A stretch of 64,000 nucleotides of DNA, from contig NC_135218.1 of assembly GCF_052324685.1 (NCBI RefSeq), positions 23,117,351 through 23,181,350 on the forward strand, written 5' to 3'. This stretch comes from Brachyhypopomus gauderio. Taxonomy: Eukaryota; Chordata; Actinopteri; Gymnotiformes; Hypopomidae. A model generated the notes under the pieces. It had not been told where the DNA came from, did no database searches, and worked only from the letters and a program-made list of their open reading frames with translations. This document shows, in pieces, positions 58,752-64,000 of this stretch (position 1 is the stretch's first letter; each line of letters opens with the position of its first letter). Position numbers and translations under genes: made by a program.

Positions 58752-59400
58752 GTTTAAACTTGTGTGACTTTGACAGCAGGAGAGGGGAGTGATGTCCTCT
58801 GAGGGAGAGATGTTAGTGATCTGTCCATTTTTATCTTCCTCTCTTCCCTTCGCCCCTCTCACTGTCTCTGTCTCTGCTGGCCTCAGTCCAAATGTGTCTT
58901 TACATTCTTTTGTTTTTTGACACACCCCTCCCCCATTTTGTGTAGAGGAATAATGGCACCATGCTTCTTTCATGCCCTGGGCAGGGCTTTTTACCCCTGG
59001 GTGGGGCTTTTTACCCCATGGGCGGGGCTTTTTACCCCTGGGTGGGGCTTTTTAACCTTTCCCCCCCCCCCCCCCTTCTGTCGTCCACCTGTAACTTGAA
59101 CCCTTCTCCAGGTGACAGGATCAAACCTTTTCTGTGCGTAAAAAAAAAATAATTTTCCTTTCCTCTTTCTGTAACTTGCATCATGTTTTCTCTTTTTAAT
59201 CTTTTCCCAGCCCCCAAGCTGTTTATAGCCGCCATTTATTTTAGCTTGTATCTGATTCTGTTGTATCAAAGACGCCTCATTTTAATTACTTTATAAATGT
59301 GTAAAATTTAATGTTACTTTTGTACAACTTTTTTTCCAAATGGAACACAATTAAAGTTGAGATCCTTCCTATCATCTCCTGGTTTGTAATGTGTGCAGCT
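58340..59400 (+). other. sp3 3' untranslated region
   Basis: AT microsatellite at about 58392-58430 and a (TG)n run at 58689-58748. A candidate poly(A) signal ATTAAA lies near 59351. No gene is seen. Confidence 0.5.
58979..59060 (+). repeat. GGGCTTTTTACCCC tandem repeat in the sp3 3' region
   Basis: Four units of about 19-21 bp built on GGGGCTTTTTACCCC(TGGGTG/ATGGGC). Each unit can pair GGGG with CCCC as a small hairpin with a T-rich loop. Confidence 0.85.
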
Positions 59401-60109
59401 TGGTGTGATTTATTTATTGAATTATTTGTCAGGAGTGGAGTGGAAAAACCCAATGAAGCTATGAAACTTCAACTAACCACCATCCACAAAATTTCAAAGC
59501 AACAATAACAACCATTTTGTATTCCAACCATTCTGTATTGTATTTTGTATGCGGTGCTGTGTGGAGAATTGATATTTTATCGCTACCTGCTGTGACACTG
59601 GTATTACTGATGGAACTGTGTCCTTAGCACAACGGGAGAAATGTTTGAAAGAAATTGGCAAAACTTCCTGAAACTCCTCTGGGTTTTCTGGAGTATGTGT
59701 TTAAAGAGGAATGATCCCTCAAGAGTGCTTTGGGGTGGGAGGGTAAATTAATTCTGGGTAAATTTCCTCAGGGATGCTCGGGTTTCATTGATGGAAGATA
59801 CTACACCTGATCCTTTCACACACAAGCAAAGTGCATTGGGACGCAAGTGCATTGGTGTCTTCTGTCGCTATGGTGACCTGACCCACCAGGAGGGGTTCAG
59901 TTTCCCACTGGAAGCCTCAGTGTGGAGACACCCAGTGCACCACAGCGGTCCACAGAGACATCTTCACGGTATAAAAGACTTAGAAGGAATAAAGGTTAAA
60001 GGACAGAGGTCAGTGACAGAGGTGAAACCTTTAGACCATATCCAACGTTGTAGCATTTCCTCATTTGTTGATCTGTCTTCTGGCACCGCCACTTTGGGAT
60101 TCTCTCAGA
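59401..60109 (+). other. sp3-dynein spacer
   Basis: No coding exon is supported. TTGGGATTCTCTCAG at 60095-60109 would serve as an acceptor right before the dynein start codon, so an upstream non-coding exon is possible. Confidence 0.4.
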
Positions 60110-61985
60110 ATGGTTGAGGGGGTCGTCCGCGCACCATCGGAGCAGCTCAAGGTGAGTGCCGTCTCCGACGAGCGCGTGGACTTCCTGCGTGAGCAGGCGT
60201 TCACGGTGCTGCGTCTGAAGACGGACAAGTGGAACCGGTTCATCGGCACCGAGGAGAACCAGAAAGCCCTGCTGGACTTTCTGGACCAGGGCATGGGAGA
60301 CAGACTTGTCCTGTTCACTGGCCCAGGAGGAACACTGCACCTCAGCGATGAACAGGTGGCTAACACACACACACACAGTGAACATACCCATGAGTAACCA
60401 CAATGCCATTAACCAATATAAAATAAGCATATATATAAATTTTATATAAACTTTACCAACCTTGATGAAATTCAGCTGATCCTGGAAAATAGTGTTAATA
60501 TAGATAATATAGTTATTATAGTTGATATATTAAAGAGTTAAAGCAAATCAACATATGAACTGTAGACTAGAGAGCCATGGTGAATGGTGGCTGATCCAGG
60601 GATGCGGTTACCCTGATGCGTAAGAGCTCAGCTGGAGTCCTGCTGTGTCTGCAGGAACCCAGATGAGTGTCACACCCTCAGTCAGACCAGAACTATGGCA
60701 GAGTTGACCATACAGTGTAAACGTATAGACCTGTAGACGTATATACCTGTAAACTCATAGACCTGTAGACGTATAGACATGTAGACGTATAGACCTGTAG
60801 ATGTATAGACCTGTAAACATATAGACATGTAGACGTATAGACCTGTAAACATATAGACATGTAGACGTATAGACCTGTAGATGTATAGACCTGTAAACAT
60901 ATAGACATGTAGACGTATAGACCTTTAGATGTATATACATGTAGATGTATAGACCTGTAAATGTATAGACCTGTAGACGTATAGACCTGTAGATGTATAG
61001 ACCTGTAAACGTATAGACCTGTAGATGTATAGTCCTGTAGACGTATAGACCTGTAAACGTATAGACCTGTAGACGTATAGACCTGTAAACGTATAGACCT
61101 GTAGATGTATAGACCTGTAAACGTATAGACCTGTAGATGTATAGACCTGTAAACGTATAGACCTGTAGATGTATAGACCTGTAGATGTATAGACCTGTAG
61201 ATGTATAGTCCTGTAGACGTATAGACCTGTAGATGTATAGTCCTGTAAACGTATAGTCCTGTAGATGTATAGACCTGTAGATGTATAGACCTGTAGACGT
61301 ATAGACCTGTATAGCGGTGGCGTGTCTCAGGCCTGTGGCTGACCTGCTCTTGGCGGTGAAATAAGTCCCTGCTTATTTCCGGCGCTTTTGCGTCTGAAAG
61401 CGCTCCGCCCCTCTCGTCCTCGCAGAAGAGCGCCCCCTGGTGGGGCAAGCAGCTGTGCATCTGGAAGAAGGCGGGCGGGGGCCGCGTCTCGGTCAGCGCC
61501 GTCCGCACGCAGCTGTGGTTGGGGGAGGTGCCGGCACAGACGCTGGACCACACGCCCGTGCTGATTGGACAGGTAGTGCCGTGTTATTTAGCTACACTAA
61601 TATAACTTTATACAACTAGTCCCTAACATTCTATGCGTGTGTTCACGTGTGTGTGTGTGTAGGTGTTGCTCACGCTCCTGGCGAACCCCCTGAACCAGAC
61701 CGGCTGGCCGCACGTCCTGGTCCAGGATGTGTGTAAACACCTGGAGCGTCTGCGCACACACGCCGTCACTCTGGGGGGCGTCGCCCGTGGCCACACCCTG
61801 CTGCCCCTCCCTCTGAGACTGGAGAGGAAGAACCAGAGGCAGCTCAGGTGTGTGTGTGTGTGTGTGTGTGTGTGCACCATAGAAGTCACATAAGGAATTA
61901 CAGATCATTTTTGTAATATATTGTCATAAGGTGCAGTATGTTTATATGGTCATTACCTGCAATTATACTGTCTTCTTGTATGAGC

Positions 61986-62029
<44 letters not shown>

Positions 62030-62442
62030 CTCTGATCTGTGTCTGATAGACGGGGGTTTGTTATACATGATGGAGACCTTGGTCATCCAGTGGAGTCAGC
62101 AGATAGGTTGTGTGCTGCGGCGAGACTCTTCTCAGCTCCTGCACCAGGGAGACCACCCAGGCCCCACCGTGGAGCTGCTCTTCTGGGCCCAACACAAGGA
62201 CAACCTGTTAGGCATCCAGGAGCAGGTAAGGGAGATATTTAGTGTTCGTAACTCAAGGTGTTTCAGTTTCCTGACAGCCTGTTTCGCTTCTCTTGTGTGT
62301 GTCTGTGTGCGCTCAGCTGCAGAATCCCAAAGTTGTGCAGGTGCTGGAGATTCTTCAAAGGATTAACAGCAGCTACTCCGTCTCCTTTCATGAGATTATT
62401 CAGAAAGTCAACCTGGGTAAACTTTAATCCATCCACACATAC

Positions 62443-62490
<48 letters not shown>

Positions 62491-63379
62491 CATGCACGTG
62501 TGTGTGTGTGTGTGTGTGTGTGTTCATGCACGTGTGTGCATGTGCATGAATGCTAACGAGAGTGCACGTTATGTGTGCATGTGTGTGTGCTTGTTTGTGT
62601 GCTTTTGTGTGTGTGTGTGTTTGTGTGTGTGTTTTAGCGACGGCAGAGGCTGTGGACATCGACCTGCACCTTAAGCCTCTCCGTAAGTTGCTGGTGGCGT
62701 TTGAGGGGCGGAGCTTCCCCGGCCTGGAGGTGCTTTTCCCCGCCCTCTTCCACAGCCTCGCTCTGGTGTGGACGCACTGCCCCGCCTACTGCCGCCCCCC
62801 CCGCATGGTCACACTCCTCACACACGTCTGCAACCTGCTCATCGATAAGGTGGGTGCAGGAGCAGAGGCCTGAAGGAGAGACGTTCCTCACACCATGTTT
62901 ACGCCACAGTGGACGCAGATTTATGGAGACAGATTCCGAAAAATATTTTTCACGTTTCACTGAAATGCAACTAAAGTGATGAGTCATTATTTGTGTTTGT
63001 ATATGTGCAAAAGTGCATAGGAACATTTAAGTCTTTCGTGTGTGTGTGTGTGTTATATGTGTGTTATATGTATGTTATATGTGTGTTATATGTGTGTTAT
63101 ATGTGTGAGTGTGTGTGTGTGTGTATGGTGTGTCTCAGGCAATGGGGTACTTAATCCCAGAGGAGCTCTTTAAGATGGAGCTGGAGGAGGGTGTGGATCG
63201 GGTCCAGAGGGCGACGCAGGTGTTCCGGGCGTTCAAACGTTCCTTCTGGCACTGCAGGGACAGACTGAGGCCTGGGGGGCCGTACAGCCGGGCCGGCTAC
63301 ACCGTCCTCCCCTGGGACTTCCCCTCACACCTGGTGTTTCAGCGCAACGACAAAATCATGGAGAGACTGCTCATGATCG

Positions 63380-63418
<39 letters not shown>

Positions 63419-64000
63419 CAGCATAACAAATGATTATATACACCTTTTGCACAGCTAATGTTAAATTATTTAATAATAGGTGTGTCAAAAATGATTGTTG
63501 AATCATGACTTGAATGGATTAAAGGATTAGCGTTTTTAAAGGTGTGAATGGGTGTGTATATGCACTTACATGTGCACACGTGTGTGTGTGTGTGTGTTAG
63601 GAGCTGTTTACCTCAGCGCTGGACTTTCTGAAGCTGGAGCGTGTGGAGTTGGGCGGGCCAAGGGGGACGTTCCTCAGTGAGATGGTGGACAGTATGAACG
63701 ATGAGTTCCACGACACTTGGAGAATCATCAGGGAAAGCAAATCTGACCCCCTGGACTACACTAAAGAGGTTCACTTCTACACACTACATGTGCAGTTCCA
63801 AAAATAATACGTATGAGAATCTTGGCAGATTGACTGTGAACTGTGCATGAAGACGTGGGTGGTATTACTATCACCTACATGGAGCAGAGCTGCTCAGATG
63901 CTGGACCTCTGCTCTGTGAGTTGCAGGAGTTTGTACGTGATTACAATCGAATAATGGCACAGAATGAAGACTTTGACCAGCGTGTGGGAACAGTATTGAA
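60110..64000 (+). CDS. Axonemal outer-arm dynein heavy chain (DNAH9/11/17 type), 5' part
   Basis: Motor ATPase heavy chain of motile cilia; this window holds only the N-terminal tail (DHC_N1) part. Coding exons: 60110-60355, 61426-61572, 61663-61847, 62030-62225, 62317-62416, 62638-62849, 63139-63381, 63601-63768 and 63927 to past 64000 (523 codons so far). All phases agree. Family strings: DKWNRFI and LDFLD near the start, [99 protein letters not shown] and [17 protein letters not shown]. These align with the tail of beta-type outer-arm chains. DNAH11 is adjacent to SP4 in human, so dnah11 or a paralogue is favoured, but DNAH9 and DNAH17 cannot be excluded. Intron 1 carries a 16-bp minisatellite. 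Confidence 0.87.
60716..61314 (+). repeat. 16-bp minisatellite in dynein intron 1
   Basis: Roughly 37 head-to-tail units of GTAGACGTATAGACCT, with GACGT, GATGT and AACGT variants. Because 16 is not a multiple of 3, three units give a 16-residue peptide period, and one minus-strand frame stays open across the whole array (60693-61553). That frame is a product of the repeat. Confidence 0.95.

Noticed and set aside
60693-61553. 286-codon minus-strand frame of [12 protein letters not shown]-type repeats
   Set aside because: Produced by a 16-bp minisatellite that lacks stops in one register; it lies in a dynein intron.

Overview
The window reads as ray-finned (teleost) fish chromosomal DNA: vertebrate split genes with GT-AG introns, very many (CA/TG)n microsatellites, a BEL/Pao retrotransposon, an L2-like LINE and several hAT-type DNA transposons whose 8-bp target duplications are still readable. 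The species cannot be named from the sequence. All functional gene assignments come from reading exons by eye and comparing them with remembered vertebrate families; no search was run.

Layout, all host genes on the + strand: a ZMYM1/hAT-like exon (327-562); an uninterrupted 2,045-codon BEL/Pao polyprotein on the minus strand (940-7077); repeats (8.6-10.1 kb); chrna1, the muscle nicotinic acetylcholine receptor alpha subunit (11581-16566, 9 coding exons); wipf1, the WASP-interacting protein (22023-26515, 7 coding exons); gpr155, the LYCHOS-type transporter/GPCR-like protein (29388 to about 35.9 kb, 15 coding exons plus a possible terminal exon); a transposon nest (36.9-41.5 kb); two tandem copies of ola1, the Obg-like ATPase (43067-46593 and 48527-52608); sp3 (54661-58339, 5 coding exons); and the first nine coding exons of an outer-arm axonemal dynein heavy chain of DNAH9/11/17 type (60110 to the window end). 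The order chrna1-wipf1-gpr155-ola1-sp3 matches the human 2q31 block as I remember it, without scrn3, cir1 and sp9 between gpr155 and ola1. The dynein next to an Sp gene recalls human SP4-DNAH11.

The most striking structure is a direct tandem duplication of about 5.46 kb (41045-46510 and 46511-51958). It carries the ola1 promoter and coding exons up to the middle of the exon at 46455. By eye the copies are identical except for three low-complexity tracts. The downstream copy is complete (395 aa). The upstream copy lacks the TGS domain and would read from the breakpoint into 27 new residues. It is either a very young duplication or an assembly artefact.

Other points: gpr155 appears to lack its C-terminal DEP exons and has a triplicated splice-acceptor segment at the cytosolic-linker exon; a four-level nest of mobile elements includes a 0.6-kb-arm foldback palindrome; at least five hAT-type insertions have exact 8-bp target duplications, two of them retaining transposase pieces; many splice acceptors are preceded by long (TG)n tracts instead of ordinary polypyrimidine tracts.
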